Positions 52,899-60,631 of a DNA stretch of 60,925 bases are shown piece by piece. Location of the stretch: positions 1 to 60,925 of the forward strand of contig DAIDMK010000016.1 in the NCBI GenBank assembly GCA_027449025.1, in the 5' to 3' direction. Under the pieces are notes generated by a model, which was given only the letters and a program-made list of their open reading frames with translations, made no database searches and was not told where the DNA came from. How positions within the stretch are numbered: position 1 is the first letter of the stretch; the number at the start of each line of letters is the position of its first letter. A program made the position numbers and the translations under genes. Source of the DNA: Lutibacter sp. (GTDB taxonomy: Bacteria > Bacteroidota > Bacteroidia > Flavobacteriales > Flavobacteriaceae).

Positions 52899-54079
52899 GC
52901 ACGCTGGAACGTTCTATTGTACATATGGATTTGGATACTTTTTTTGTGTCCTGCGAACGATTGATGGACAGCCAACTGGAAGGAAAACCCATTTTAATTG
53001 GCGGAACTTCCGATAGGGGCGTGGTGGCTTCCTGCAGTTATGAAGCCCGGAAATTTGGCGTTCATTCGGCCATGCCTATGCGCATGGCAAAACAATTATG
53101 TCCGGAAGCCATTGTATTGCGTGGAAATTCGGGAATTTATACCAAATTTTCAAAACAAGTAACCGATGTTGTCAATGAATCCGTTCCTTTATATGAAAAG
53201 TCGTCGATAGATGAATTTTATATCGATTTAACGGGAACGGACAAGTTTTTTGGCTGCCATCAATTGGCTTCGGAATTGCGCAAAAAAATAATGAAAGAAA
53301 CCGGATTGCCCATTTCTTTTGGCTTGTCTGTTAACAAAACCGTCTCAAAAATCGCCACAGGGGAAGCAAAACCCAACAATGAAATGAAAATAAACAGCGG
53401 CACCGAAAAGTTTTTCCTGGCGCCGTTATCTGTCCGTAAAATCCCTATGGTGGGCGAAAAAACCTATAATATATTGTGCGACTTGGGCATTAAACGCATA
53501 AAAACCGTTCAGGAAATGCCGATTGACATGATGACCAAAGTTTTTGGAAAACAGGGCAGCGGCATTTGGAAAAAGGCAAATGGTATTGATAATTCTCCAG
53601 TTGTAAAATACCACGAGCGAAAATCTATTTCAACAGAAAACACCTTTGAGAAAGACACCACGGATCTTGAAAAACTAAAAAGCAATATTGTTGCCATGAC
53701 AGAAAGTTTGATTTTTCAATTGCGCAGAAGCAATAAATTAACTGCGTGCATTACTTTTAAAATCCGCTATTCCGATTTTCAAACCTATACAAAACAAAAA
53801 AAAATAGCGTATAGTTCTGCAGACCATGCCATTTTGCCGGTTGTTATGGAACTCTATAAGAGCTTGTACCAAAGGCGGTTATTGGTTAGGTTAATAGGTA
53901 TAAAGTTTAGTGATTTGGTAGGTGGCGGACAGCAAATTAATTTGTTTGAAGACAATGCCAAAATGATAAATTTATATCACGCCATGGATAAAATGCGGGA
54001 ACGTTATGGGGATAAGGCAGTTGTGAGGGCAGTTACAATGCCTCCTAAGCCCCCTAACCCCCAAAGGGGGAACCCCTGA
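52895..54079 (+). CDS. dinB: DNA polymerase IV (Y family)
   Basis: Translesion polymerase of 394 residues. The catalytic acids are Asp12 in VHMDLDTFF and Asp106-Glu107 in SSIDEFYIDLTG, so it is not an inactive ImuB-type chain. The steric-gate region, thumb (VGEKTYNILCDLGI) and little finger follow. QINLF at about 347-351 is a plausible beta-clamp binding motif near the C-terminus. The last dozen residues ([12 protein letters not shown]) are encoded by a CCCC-rich repeat and are probably an accidental tail. The start overlaps the stop of the upstream polymerase (ATGA), so expression is coupled. Confidence 0.93.
   Translation: MSTLERSIVHMDLDTFFVSCERLMDSQLEGKPILIGGTSDRGVVASCSYEARKFGVHSAMPMRMAKQLCPEAIVLRGNSGIYTKFSKQVTDVVNESVPLYEKSSIDEFYIDLTGTDKFFGCHQLASELRKKIMKETGLPISFGLSVNKTVSKIATGEAKPNNEMKINSGTEKFFLAPLSVRKIPMVGEKTYNILCDLGIKRIKTVQEMPIDMMTKVFGKQGSGIWKKANGIDNSPVVKYHERKSISTENTFEKDTTDLEKLKSNIVAMTESLIFQLRRSNKLTACITFKIRYSDFQTYTKQKKIAYSSADHAILPVVMELYKSLYQRRLLVRLIGIKFSDLVGGGQQINLFEDNAKMINLYHAMDKMRERYGDKAVVRAVTMPPKPPNPQRGNP
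54048..54072 (+). repeat. CCCC-rich hairpin repeat, copy 6 (inside the dinB 3' end)
   Basis: AGCCCCCTAACCCCCAAAGG followed by GGGAA. It is read in a frame without a stop, so dinB continues through it. Confidence 0.8.
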
Positions 54080-54420
54080 TGTCGCGGATTTGTAATCCGT
54101 GCGTAAGTAAATATTAATTTTTGACCAAAATCGAAAAAGTTCCTAATCAAAAATCGTACATCGTAAATCAAAAATCGTACACCTGATGTCGCGGATTTGT
54201 AATCCGTGCCCTGATGTCGCGGATTTGTAATCCGTGCCCTGATGTCGCGGATTTGTAATCCGTGCGTAAGGTAAATATTAATTTTTGACCAAAATCGAAA
54301 AAGTTCCTAATTAAAAATCGTACATCGTAAATCAAAAATCGTACATCGTAAATCAAAAATCGTACATCGTACATCGTAAATCAAAAATCGTACATCGTAA
54401 ATCAAAATTGTAATTCGATT
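54076..54420 (+). repeat. Tandem array of a 28-bp hairpin unit inside a larger duplication
   Basis: Four units beginning CTGATGTCGCGGATTTGTAA start at 54076, 54183, 54211 and 54239. The last three are spaced exactly 28 bp. Each contains the hairpin CGGATT-TGT-AATCCG. Units 1 and 4 are each followed by the same sequence of about 80 nt (TAAATATTAATTTTTGACC...) and a heptanucleotide array, so the whole block is duplicated with a 163-bp period. Confidence 0.85.
54149..54412 (+). repeat. Heptanucleotide arrays, AATCGTA-CATCGTA-AATCAAA
   Basis: Two arrays (54149-54180 and about 54315-54412) of the units AATCGTA, CATCGTA and AATCAAA. This is the longest heptanucleotide tract in the window. Confidence 0.8.
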
Positions 54421-54426
54421 TGCGTT

Positions 54427-54528
54427 AGCGATAGCAGCGGTATCCTTTTTTGAAATGAAATGGAAAAAAAGATTTAGCGGATAGCGCGACCGCGCCTTTT
54501 CGGCGGGGGAACGCCCAGAATAGTAAAA
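54427..54528 (-). repeat. GGGCG...CTAACGC element, copy 2
   Basis: On the minus strand it runs GGGCGTTCCCCCGCCG...GGTCGCGCTATCCGC to GATACCGCTGCTATCGCTAACG. It has the same order of parts as 13987-14139 and 59712-59812. Confidence 0.6.
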
Positions 54529-54637
54529 AATTGGCTTTTAAAATCCAAAATTCAATAGTTAAAAACACGTGATATCTATTCTTTTTACAGTGTGTAAGAT
54601 AGTTAGGTAATTATAAAAAAGATTAGAATTATTTTTC

Positions 54638-54645
54638 TACATTTG
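54638..54645 (+). promoter_or_regulatory. -7 element of the RRM gene
   Basis: TACATTTG. The transcript would have a leader of about 90 nt, long enough for structural control. Confidence 0.5.
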
Positions 54646-54739
54646 CGCATTCAATAAAAATTCTAGTATTGCTTTATTCAGTCGATTTTGCTTACTCCAA
54701 TTTTTTTAACTTTAAATTATATAACATTTTATTTAAAAC

Positions 54740-55030
54740 ATGAACATTTTCGTAGCAAAATTAAGTTCTTCTACCACTAGTGAGGACTTACAGGGATTAT
54801 TTGAAGAGTATGGAGAGGTAATTTCTGCAAAAGTTATTACTGACAAAGAAACAGGCGAATCTAAAAGATTTGGCTTCGTGGAAATGAAGAACGCCGACGA
54901 TGCTTTAAAAGCAATTGAAGAGCTTGATGAGTGTCAATACGACAACAGCACTATTGTTGTGAGTAAAGCAAAACCAAAAACTGATGCGCCAAAGCGTGAC
55001 AACAAATTTGGTGGGAAAAAAAGATATTAA
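54740..55030 (+). CDS. RNA-binding protein with one RRM domain
   Basis: 96 residues: a single RRM fold with RNP2 (IFVAKL, 3-8) and RNP1 (KRFGFVEM, about 42-49), followed by a short basic tail (KPKTDAPKRDNKFGGKKRY). Such bacterial RRM proteins bind single-stranded RNA and are often cold-induced. It is convergent with the DEAD-box helicase gene, with a terminator between them. A cold-shock protein gene lies 1.6 kb away. A shared role in RNA remodelling is inferred from family and place. Confidence 0.93.
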   Translation: MNIFVAKLSSSTTSEDLQGLFEEYGEVISAKVITDKETGESKRFGFVEMKNADDALKAIEELDECQYDNSTIVVSKAKPKTDAPKRDNKFGGKKRY

Positions 55031-55058
55031 TCTTTATATAATCCAAAAAAAAACAAAA

Positions 55059-55082
55059 AAGGCTGTCATTTCTGATAGCCTT
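55059..55082. terminator. Terminator between the RRM and helicase genes
   Basis: AAGGCTGTCA and TGATAGCCTT form a 10-bp stem over TTTC, with A-runs before and T-rich sequence after. Confidence 0.75.
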
Positions 55083-55109
55083 CTTCGTTTTTATACTTGC
55101 TGTGTTTTG

Positions 55110-56378
55110 CTAGCCTTGTTTTTTTGCTGCAGGTTTGCGGTGTTTCCAGCCATTATTTCTTCCGCCACCGTTACCCGATTTTTTGGGACGGGATTTTTTT
55201 TGTGATTTTTCAACATCTACCGGCGCATCATCAATGCTATCAGCAATAAAAGGATGCTCTGTTACCACAGGAATTTTTTGGTCGATTAATTTTTGAATAT
55301 CGCGTAAAAATGCTCTTTCCTCTGCATCGCAAAACGAAATGGCAATTCCGCTGGCGCTTGCGCGTCCGGTTCTTCCAATACGGTGAACATAAGTTTCGGG
55401 AATATTTGGCAAATCGTAGTTTATTACAAGTGACAATTCATCAATGTCTATGCCTCGGGCGGCAATATCCGTGGCAACCAAAACGCTTGTTTCACCACTT
55501 TTAAAATCGCCCAAAGCCCGTTGTCGCGCACCTTGAGATTTATTGCCGTGAATGGCGGCGGCACTTATGTCGGCTTTCTGCAAAAACCGCACAATTTTAT
55601 CAGCCCCGTGTTTCGTTCTCGAAAAGACAAGTGTAGATTCCACTGCTTGGTTTTCCAACAAATGCACCAATAGTTTAGGTTTGCTTTTTTTACTTACAAA
55701 ATAAATGGCCTGTTCCACCTTTTCGGCAGTTGCCTGCTCTGGTTTTACGGTCACTCTTTGTGGGTTACCCAATATTTTTCGGGATAAATCCACGATATCT
55801 GCAGGCATTGTTGCTGAAAAAAACAAGGATTGTCGTTTTGTAGGTAATTTGGCAATAATTTTTTTAATGTCGTGAATAAAACCCATATCCAACATATGGT
55901 CGGCTTCATCCAGCACAAAATATTCCACATCTTTTAATGAAATGTAGCCCTGATTCATCAAGTCGAGCAATCTTCCTGGTGTTGCAACAAGCACGTCAAC
56001 GCCTCTACGAAGCGTATCTGTTTGTCCGCCCTGCTTAACACCGCCAAAAATAACGGTATTTTTAATTCCGGTAAATTTTCCATAAGCCGTAAAACTGTCC
56101 GAAATTTGGATAGCCAATTCTCGTGTAGGCGTAATAATTAACGCTCTAATTTTACGCTGATTTTTGCTGGTGCTTTTATGGTCAAGGAATAAGTGTTGTA
56201 ATATAGGAACGGCGAATGCTGCCGTTTTTCCGGTGCCTGTTTGCGCACAACCCAAAAGGTCGTTACGATTAAGCAAAATTGGAATTGATTGTTCTTGGAT
56301 TGGAGTGGGGTGAGTGTAACCTTCAGCACTTAAGGCTTTCAGGATAGGTTCAATAATTTCTAAATCTTTAAATGTCAT
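55110..56378 (-). CDS. DEAD-box ATP-dependent RNA helicase (RhlE-like)
   Basis: 422 residues of helicase core: Q-motif region (THPTPIQEQSIPILL), motif I AQTGTGKTAAF, Ia PTRELAIQ, II DEAD (VLDEADHMLDMGF), III SAT, V ATDIAARGID and VI HRIGRTGR. The C-terminus is a 60-residue basic, Gly/Lys-rich tail (KKSRPKKSGNGGGRNNGWKHRK), as in RhlE-type helicases, for unspecific RNA binding. It unwinds short RNA duplexes in ribosome assembly or RNA decay. The start is ATG 56378. Confidence 0.95.
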   Translation of the reverse strand: MTFKDLEIIEPILKALSAEGYTHPTPIQEQSIPILLNRNDLLGCAQTGTGKTAAFAVPILQHLFLDHKSTSKNQRKIRALIITPTRELAIQISDSFTAYGKFTGIKNTVIFGGVKQGGQTDTLRRGVDVLVATPGRLLDLMNQGYISLKDVEYFVLDEADHMLDMGFIHDIKKIIAKLPTKRQSLFFSATMPADIVDLSRKILGNPQRVTVKPEQATAEKVEQAIYFVSKKSKPKLLVHLLENQAVESTLVFSRTKHGADKIVRFLQKADISAAAIHGNKSQGARQRALGDFKSGETSVLVATDIAARGIDIDELSLVINYDLPNIPETYVHRIGRTGRASASGIAISFCDAEERAFLRDIQKLIDQKIPVVTEHPFIADSIDDAPVDVEKSQKKSRPKKSGNGGGRNNGWKHRKPAAKKQG

Positions 56379-56397
56379 GTATTTTATTTAACGGGTG

Positions 56398-56405
56398 CAA
56401 AGGTA
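56398..56405 (-). promoter_or_regulatory. -7 element of the helicase gene
   Basis: TACCTTTG on the minus strand, 19 nt before the ATG. Confidence 0.5.
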
Positions 56406-56558
56406 GGTGAATTGATTGGATTTATGTTGTTTTGGTTAAATCATTGGAAATGAAGCAATTTTAATTTCTGCCAATACTATCTGAGTCTCCAATTTTCACA
56501 AATTACCCTTGTTATTTTGTTTTATATTTTAGTATGATTTTGTTATTGCTAAAAAAAA

Positions 56559-56580
56559 AGCCTGTCAAAAATGACAGGCT
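56559..56580 (-). terminator. Terminator of the cold-shock gene
   Basis: AGCCTGTCA and TGACAGGCT pair over a 4-nt loop, followed by nine T on the minus strand. Confidence 0.85.
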
Positions 56581-56606
56581 CTACTTTGTAAAAAGGTAAG
56601 TATATA

Positions 56607-56798
56607 TTAAATAACTTTTACATTCACTGCGTTTAATCCTTTTTTACCTTCCTGTAAATCGAATTCAACTTCGTCACCTTCGCGTACTTCGTCGATTAAT
56701 CCAGAAATGTGTACAAAATGTTCTTTGTTTGAACCTTCTTCACTAATAAAACCAAATCCTTTTGCTTCATTGAAGAATTTTACTGTTCCTTTACTCAT
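56607..56798 (-). CDS. Cold-shock protein (CspA family)
   Basis: 63-residue single cold-shock domain, the usual size. RNP1 is KGFGFIS and RNP2 is EHFVHIS. It binds single-stranded nucleic acid and acts as an RNA chaperone. I start at MSKGTVKFFNEAKGFGF (56798). The longer frame upstream (MRLILYLKFLT) reads through the leader and the -7 box region. It is monocistronic with a strong terminator, upstream of the helicase gene on the same strand. Confidence 0.96.
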   Translation of the reverse strand: MSKGTVKFFNEAKGFGFISEEGSNKEHFVHISGLIDEVREGDEVEFDLQEGKKGLNAVNVKVI

Positions 56799-56828
56799 TG
56801 TTAAAAATTTTAAATATAATATTAGCCG

Positions 56829-56836
56829 CAAAGGTA
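56829..56836 (-). promoter_or_regulatory. -7 element of the cold-shock gene
   Basis: TACCTTTG on the minus strand, 30 nt before the ATG. Confidence 0.5.
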
Positions 56837-57011
56837 CGGTTTTATAATTGGGTTTAACTAATTTAGCGATATATTAATTTTTTTTTATTTTGAAACCTGT
56901 TAGTTTTTTACTTTGATTTCTTTGAATTATCTTTATATAATTCTCGAAATAAAATAGGTAAATTGTTGATTATAAGTATAATAGAATAAAAATAGCAAAT
57001 AATTTCATATA

Positions 57012-57740
57012 ATGGTAAAAGACATAAAATTAGCTGTTTTAATTGATGGAGATAACGTCCCATCAAAATATATTAAGGAAATGATGGAGGAAATTGCCCT
57101 GTATGGCACACCAACCATTAAAAGAATTTATGGAGACTGGACAAAGCCTCAATTGGGTAAATGGAAAACAATTTTGCTGGAAAATGCCATTACGCCCATA
57201 CAGCAATATGGCTATACCACAGGAAAAAATGCCACAGATTCTGCAATGATTATAGATGCCATGGATATTTTATATTCTAATAATGTTAATGGTTTTTGTT
57301 TGGTTTCATCCGACAGCGATTTTACGCGATTGGCAACAAGACTCAGGGAATCGGGAATGCAGGTTTACGGAATTGGGGAAAAGAAAACGCCCGACCCCTT
57401 TATTGTGGCTTGCGATAAATTTATATATCTGGAAATTTTGGAACCTTACAGTGAAACTAAAGATGAAAAAGGGGCGTTAAAGAAACCAAATTTAGACAAA
57501 ATAACGCCAAAAGTAATAAAGTTCCTTAAACAAGTTGTTTCGGATACTGCAGATGAAGACGGATGGGCTTTTTTGGGCGATGTGGGTTCATTGATTCTGA
57601 AAAAACAACCCAATTTCGACTCCAGAAATTTTGGTTTTGAAAAACTGACACCTTTGTTTAAGTCTCTCAACCAATTTGAAATTGACCAACGCGTGCAAAG
57701 TGGTGTGCGATTTAAATTGATTTATGTCCGGAATAAATAA
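57012..57740 (+). CDS. NYN-domain nuclease with C-terminal LOTUS/OST-HTH domain
   Basis: 242 residues. The N-terminal 145 form a NYN (PIN-like) domain with the acidic set IDGDNV, NATDSAM and SSDSDFTRL, expected to cut RNA with a bound metal. The C-terminal 85 (ITPKVIKFLKQVVSDTADEDGWAFLGDVGSLI...) form a winged-helix LOTUS domain known to bind RNA, including G-rich structures. Relatives with this layout are widespread in bacteria, but their targets are mostly unknown. Its neighbours to the left are other RNA-handling genes. It is a single gene with no clear -7 box. Confidence 0.9.
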   Translation: MVKDIKLAVLIDGDNVPSKYIKEMMEEIALYGTPTIKRIYGDWTKPQLGKWKTILLENAITPIQQYGYTTGKNATDSAMIIDAMDILYSNNVNGFCLVSSDSDFTRLATRLRESGMQVYGIGEKKTPDPFIVACDKFIYLEILEPYSETKDEKGALKKPNLDKITPKVIKFLKQVVSDTADEDGWAFLGDVGSLILKKQPNFDSRNFGFEKLTPLFKSLNQFEIDQRVQSGVRFKLIYVRNK

Positions 57741-57779
57741 GTGCCTAAAGTTTGGAGTGCCTAAAATACCTAAAGTTAA
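57741..57779 (+). repeat. GCCTAAAGTTTGG-type repeat
   Basis: GTGCCTAAAGTTTGGAGTG followed by a shorter copy (ATACCTAAAGTT), directly after the NYN stop codon. Same family as 12034-12218. Confidence 0.55.
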
Positions 57780-57870
57780 TTTTTCTTTAGTATCATGCTT
57801 AGACACAGTTGTTTAAAAAAATTGCTTAAAAGAATATTACTGAAAAAATTCAAAATTGATATTAAATGAT

Positions 57871-58218
57871 ATGGCATTAGAATTTGAAAACGAAATAGAA
57901 ATTATTGAAGTAATGGAAGGTTACTTAATCAATGCGCGTCCTCCAGAAGAAATTAGAGACGAATTAGATATTAATTACAAAATTGAAGGTCAAAATATTG
58001 TCGTTTTTGAAATTCGCCCAGTTTGGAACAATCCAAATATAAAAATGGAATGTAATATTGCAAAAACAACATTTGTAAAAAATGAAAATACTTGGAAAAT
58101 CTTTTGGTTTATGTCTGATATGAAATGGCATGGTTACAAGCCAACACCAAAAGTAAACAGCCTAAAAGAATTCGTAAAAATCATAGAAGAGGATAAACAT
58201 GGCTGCTTTTGGGGTTAA
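57871..58218 (+). CDS. DUF3024 domain protein
   Basis: 115 residues of unknown function, recognised as the DUF3024 family by the pattern ELDINYKIEGQNIVVFEIRP, KTTFVKNENTWKIFWFMSDMKWHGY and the terminal segment VNSLKEFVKIIEEDKHGCFWG. There is no signal peptide or membrane segment, so it is cytoplasmic. I use the ATG at 57871 because the preceding five codons from a TTG are not typical. It lies between the NYN gene and the convergent xerD, with no clear operon partner. Confidence 0.8.
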   Translation: MALEFENEIEIIEVMEGYLINARPPEEIRDELDINYKIEGQNIVVFEIRPVWNNPNIKMECNIAKTTFVKNENTWKIFWFMSDMKWHGYKPTPKVNSLKEFVKIIEEDKHGCFWG

Positions 58219-58281
58219 ACAAGCACATCTACGTTAAAAAGTAAAGGTCATCAAAAAACTTGTAAACGCTCACAAAACGGC

Positions 58282-59178
58282 TTATTTTCTTGGATGAAAA
58301 TTATTGATTACTTGTTTTAAAAAACTTTTGTCCAAGTGCATATAAATTTCAGTGGTGGTAATGCTTTCGTGTCCCAACATTTGCTGTATTGCCCTTAAAT
58401 CAGCACCGCGTTCTAACAAATGTGTGGCAAATGAATGGCGAAAAGTATGCGGACTTATTTTCTTTTTGATGCCGGCTTTAATTGCCAGATTTTTGATAAT
58501 CGTAAAAATCATCACACGGGTTAATTTTTTTCCTCTTCTGTTTAAAAAAACTGTGTCTTCAAAACCTTTTTGAACGGTAATATGGGTTCTGATTGAGTTG
58601 ATATAAAACGAAATATACTTTTCAGTTTGTGCATTGATGGGCACAAAACGCTGTTTATTGCCTTTTCCAATAACCCTTATAAAATCTTCTTCAAAAAATA
58701 AATCGGAAATCTTCAAATCTGTGAGTTCAGAAACGCGCAAACCGCAACTGTATAAAGTTTCTAAAATGGTGCGGTTTCTCTCGCCTTGCGGCTCGCTTAA
58801 ATCGATGGCGCCAATGAGCAAATCTATTTCTTTTAAAGCCAAAGTATCTGGCAGTTTCCTGCCAATTTTAGGCGTTTCAATCAATTCGGTCGGATTGTCT
58901 TTTCGGTATTCTTCAAAAATCAAATAATTGAAAAAATTTCGAATGCCCGAAATTAAACGTGCTTGTGATCGCGCATTGATAAGTTTCGAAGTTTCATAAA
59001 TAAATTGCTTAAAATCCTCCTGATTTATGGAAATGGGCGAAATAATCATCTCATTTTCCTCCAAATACAACATCAACTTTTTTACGTCGCGCGAATAGCT
59101 GTCGATGGTATTTTGCGACAAGCCTTTTTCTATTTTTAAATAAAACTGATAATCGTGTAAAGCGTTATTCCATTTCAT
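58282..59178 (-). CDS. xerD: Site-specific tyrosine recombinase XerD-like
   Basis: 298 residues. The N-terminal SAM-like core-binding domain (DYQFYLKIEKGLSQNTIDSYSRDVKKL) is followed by the catalytic domain with Arg in LYSCGLRVSEL, Lys in IGKGNKQRFVP, His-x-x-Arg in SPHTFRHSFATHLLERGADL, a second His in MLGHESITTTEIY and the nucleophile Tyr there. It resolves chromosome dimers at dif together with a partner. Size and sequence fit XerD better than a mobile-element integrase, and no element or attachment sites are seen nearby. XerC remains an alternative name. Confidence 0.9.
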   Translation of the reverse strand: MKWNNALHDYQFYLKIEKGLSQNTIDSYSRDVKKLMLYLEENEMIISPISINQEDFKQFIYETSKLINARSQARLISGIRNFFNYLIFEEYRKDNPTELIETPKIGRKLPDTLALKEIDLLIGAIDLSEPQGERNRTILETLYSCGLRVSELTDLKISDLFFEEDFIRVIGKGNKQRFVPINAQTEKYISFYINSIRTHITVQKGFEDTVFLNRRGKKLTRVMIFTIIKNLAIKAGIKKKISPHTFRHSFATHLLERGADLRAIQQMLGHESITTTEIYMHLDKSFLKQVINNFHPRK

Positions 59179-59295
59179 TCCGAAACAATTATTGTTTTAA
59201 TTCGCATATTATTATTGATGTTTATGATATGTTTGGGTTATGTGCATTTCATTTGTTAAAATTAAGTAATATATTTACACTTCAATAATTAAAAA

Positions 59296-59709
59296 ATGAA
59301 AATACTAATTCTAAATGGACCAAACTTAAATTTATTAGGCAGACGTGAGCCTTTAATATATGGGAATATAACGTTCGACCAATTTTTTGAAACTTTAAAA
59401 AAGAAATATTCGGATGTTGAATTGCACTATTTTCAAAGTAATATTGAAGGTGAAATTATCAATAAATTGCACGAAGTTGGCTTTAGTTTTAACGGTATTA
59501 TTTTAAACGCCGGTGCTTATACCCACACTTCCGTTGCTATTGGCGATGCTGTTAAAGGTATTGAAACTCAGGTGGTTGAAGTGCACATTTCCAATGTTTA
59601 CACGCGCGAGGAATTTCGCCACGTTTCCTATATTGCGCCCAATGCAAAGGGCGTTATTGCCGGTTTCGGATTGCAAAGTTACGAGTTGGCTTTAGAAAGT
59701 TTTTTATAA
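59296..59709 (+). CDS. aroQ: 3-dehydroquinate dehydratase, type II
   Basis: Shikimate pathway dehydratase of 137 residues, forming a dodecamer. MKILILNGPNLNLLGRREP is the type II N-terminus with the flexible-lid Arg. The catalytic Tyr follows in EPLIYG, the Asn-Ala-Gly site in IILNAGAYTHTSVA, and the catalytic His in VEVHISNVYTREEFRHVS. It is divergent from xerD. TATATTTA at 59268-59275 is a near-consensus -7 element. Confidence 0.96.
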   Translation: MKILILNGPNLNLLGRREPLIYGNITFDQFFETLKKKYSDVELHYFQSNIEGEIINKLHEVGFSFNGIILNAGAYTHTSVAIGDAVKGIETQVVEVHISNVYTREEFRHVSYIAPNAKGVIAGFGLQSYELALESFL

Positions 59710-60064
59710 TATTTGGGCGTTACCCCTTGGGTCAGGCTATCACTACTCGCTTTTTTTCGTTGTGAAAAGCAACAAAAAAAGAGCTCAAACAAGCAGTTCT
59801 ATCCTTAACGCAGGTTGAATTATCAATTAAAATAAATCAATGCTTAATTCTGTTAATAGTTTTGTTTTTAAAAAGTTAAGAGATAAAATTCATATATAAA
59901 CACTTATAAATTGGCTAAATAATTTTAATTTATTTTCATAATTGCAAGCGCTAAAAAAATAAAAGTATAAAGTTTTAAACTTTTTTGATTTTTAAAGGTC
60001 TAATAAAATTATGATGTTATCATAAATAAATTAAGGTTGTTTTATTAACTAAACAAAAGGGAGT
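59710..60064. other. Spacer between aroQ and the sigma factor gene
   Basis: 355 bases with a GGGCG-type element at the left and A/T-rich sequence with small hairpins (for example ATGAT-GTT-ATCAT near 60011-60023). No gene or TAnnTTTG box is evident. Confidence 0.45.
59712..59812 (+). repeat. GGGCG...CCTTAACGC element, copy 3
   Basis: GGGCGTTACCCCTTGGGTC, AGGCTATCACTACTCGC, a GTTGTGAAAAGCAAC hairpin, AAAAAAAGAGCTCAAACA and TATCCTTAACGC, in the same order as at 13987-14139. Confidence 0.65.
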
Positions 60065-60631
60065 TTGACTAGCGAAGGCGAATTCATAAAAAATTTATTG
60101 GATAATAAAGAAAAAGATAAAGCTTTTAAAAAATTATTGGATCTTTATCAGGAGCGTTTGTATTGGCATATCAGAAAATTGGTAATTACCCACGAAAACG
60201 CTGATGATGTGCTTCAAAATACCTTTTTAAGAATTTACAAAAGTCTTCCCAATTTTCAGCAAAAAAGCACCTTGCATACCTGGATGTATCGTATTGCATA
60301 CAATGAATCACTCAGGTTTTTAGAAGAAAATAAAAAAAAGTATCACTTATCGTTAGATGAAGTTGGTTCTAAATATTTAAATAATCTAGAGGAAGACGCA
60401 TTTTTTGAGGGTGATGAAATTCAATTAAAACTACAGCGAATTTTGTCTGAAATTCCTGAAAAAGAACGGATTATATTTCAAATGAAATATTATGACGATT
60501 TAAAATTTCGAGAAATGGCAGCTATTTTAGAAATAAAAGAAGGCACTTTAAAATCTTCGTATTACAATACAGTAAAATATATTGAAAAAAATATGCTGGC
60601 TGTTGAACTATTGACAAAAAATAAGGTCTAA
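60065..60631 (+). CDS. RNA polymerase ECF sigma factor
   Basis: 188 residues from a TTG start. Region 2 is clear (YWHIRKLVITHENADDVLQNTFLRIYKSLPNF, binding the -10 element and core), and region 4 is the helix-turn-helix PEKERIIFQMKYYDDLKFREMAAILEIKEGTLKSSYYNTVKYIEK. It is a group 4 sigma factor of the type paired with a membrane anti-sigma in Flavobacteriaceae. The expected partner appears only as an inverted, truncated fragment just downstream. Part of region 4 (60503-60579) is repeated exactly at the window end, so the 3' neighbourhood should be treated with care. Confidence 0.9.
   Translation: MTSEGEFIKNLLDNKEKDKAFKKLLDLYQERLYWHIRKLVITHENADDVLQNTFLRIYKSLPNFQQKSTLHTWMYRIAYNESLRFLEENKKKYHLSLDEVGSKYLNNLEEDAFFEGDEIQLKLQRILSEIPEKERIIFQMKYYDDLKFREMAAILEIKEGTLKSSYYNTVKYIEKNMLAVELLTKNKV
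60503..60579 (+). repeat. 77-bp exact duplication, copy 1
   Basis: Part of sigma region 4, identical to 60849-60925. The bases just before the two copies differ. Confidence 0.9.

Larger units (their letters stand above)
54080..54739. other. Repeat-only spacer between dinB and the RRM gene
   Basis: 660 bases: the hairpin array, heptanucleotide arrays, a GGGCG-type element in reverse, then A/T-rich sequence with the RRM promoter. Open frames here translate only the repeats (for example YDVRFLI repeated). Confidence 0.65.

Noticed and set aside
54076-54264. Regular 28-bp direct repeats that could suggest a CRISPR array
   Set aside because: The copies are contiguous with no spacers between three of them, they are internally palindromic, and no cas genes are present.
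54168-54374. Open frame on the minus strand encoding repeated YDVRFLI
   Set aside because: It only translates the heptanucleotide and hairpin repeats.
58282-59178. XerD-like recombinase as the integrase of a genomic island
   Set aside because: It has the size and motifs of the housekeeping enzyme, sits beside aroQ, and no attachment-site duplication, tRNA or cargo genes are nearby.
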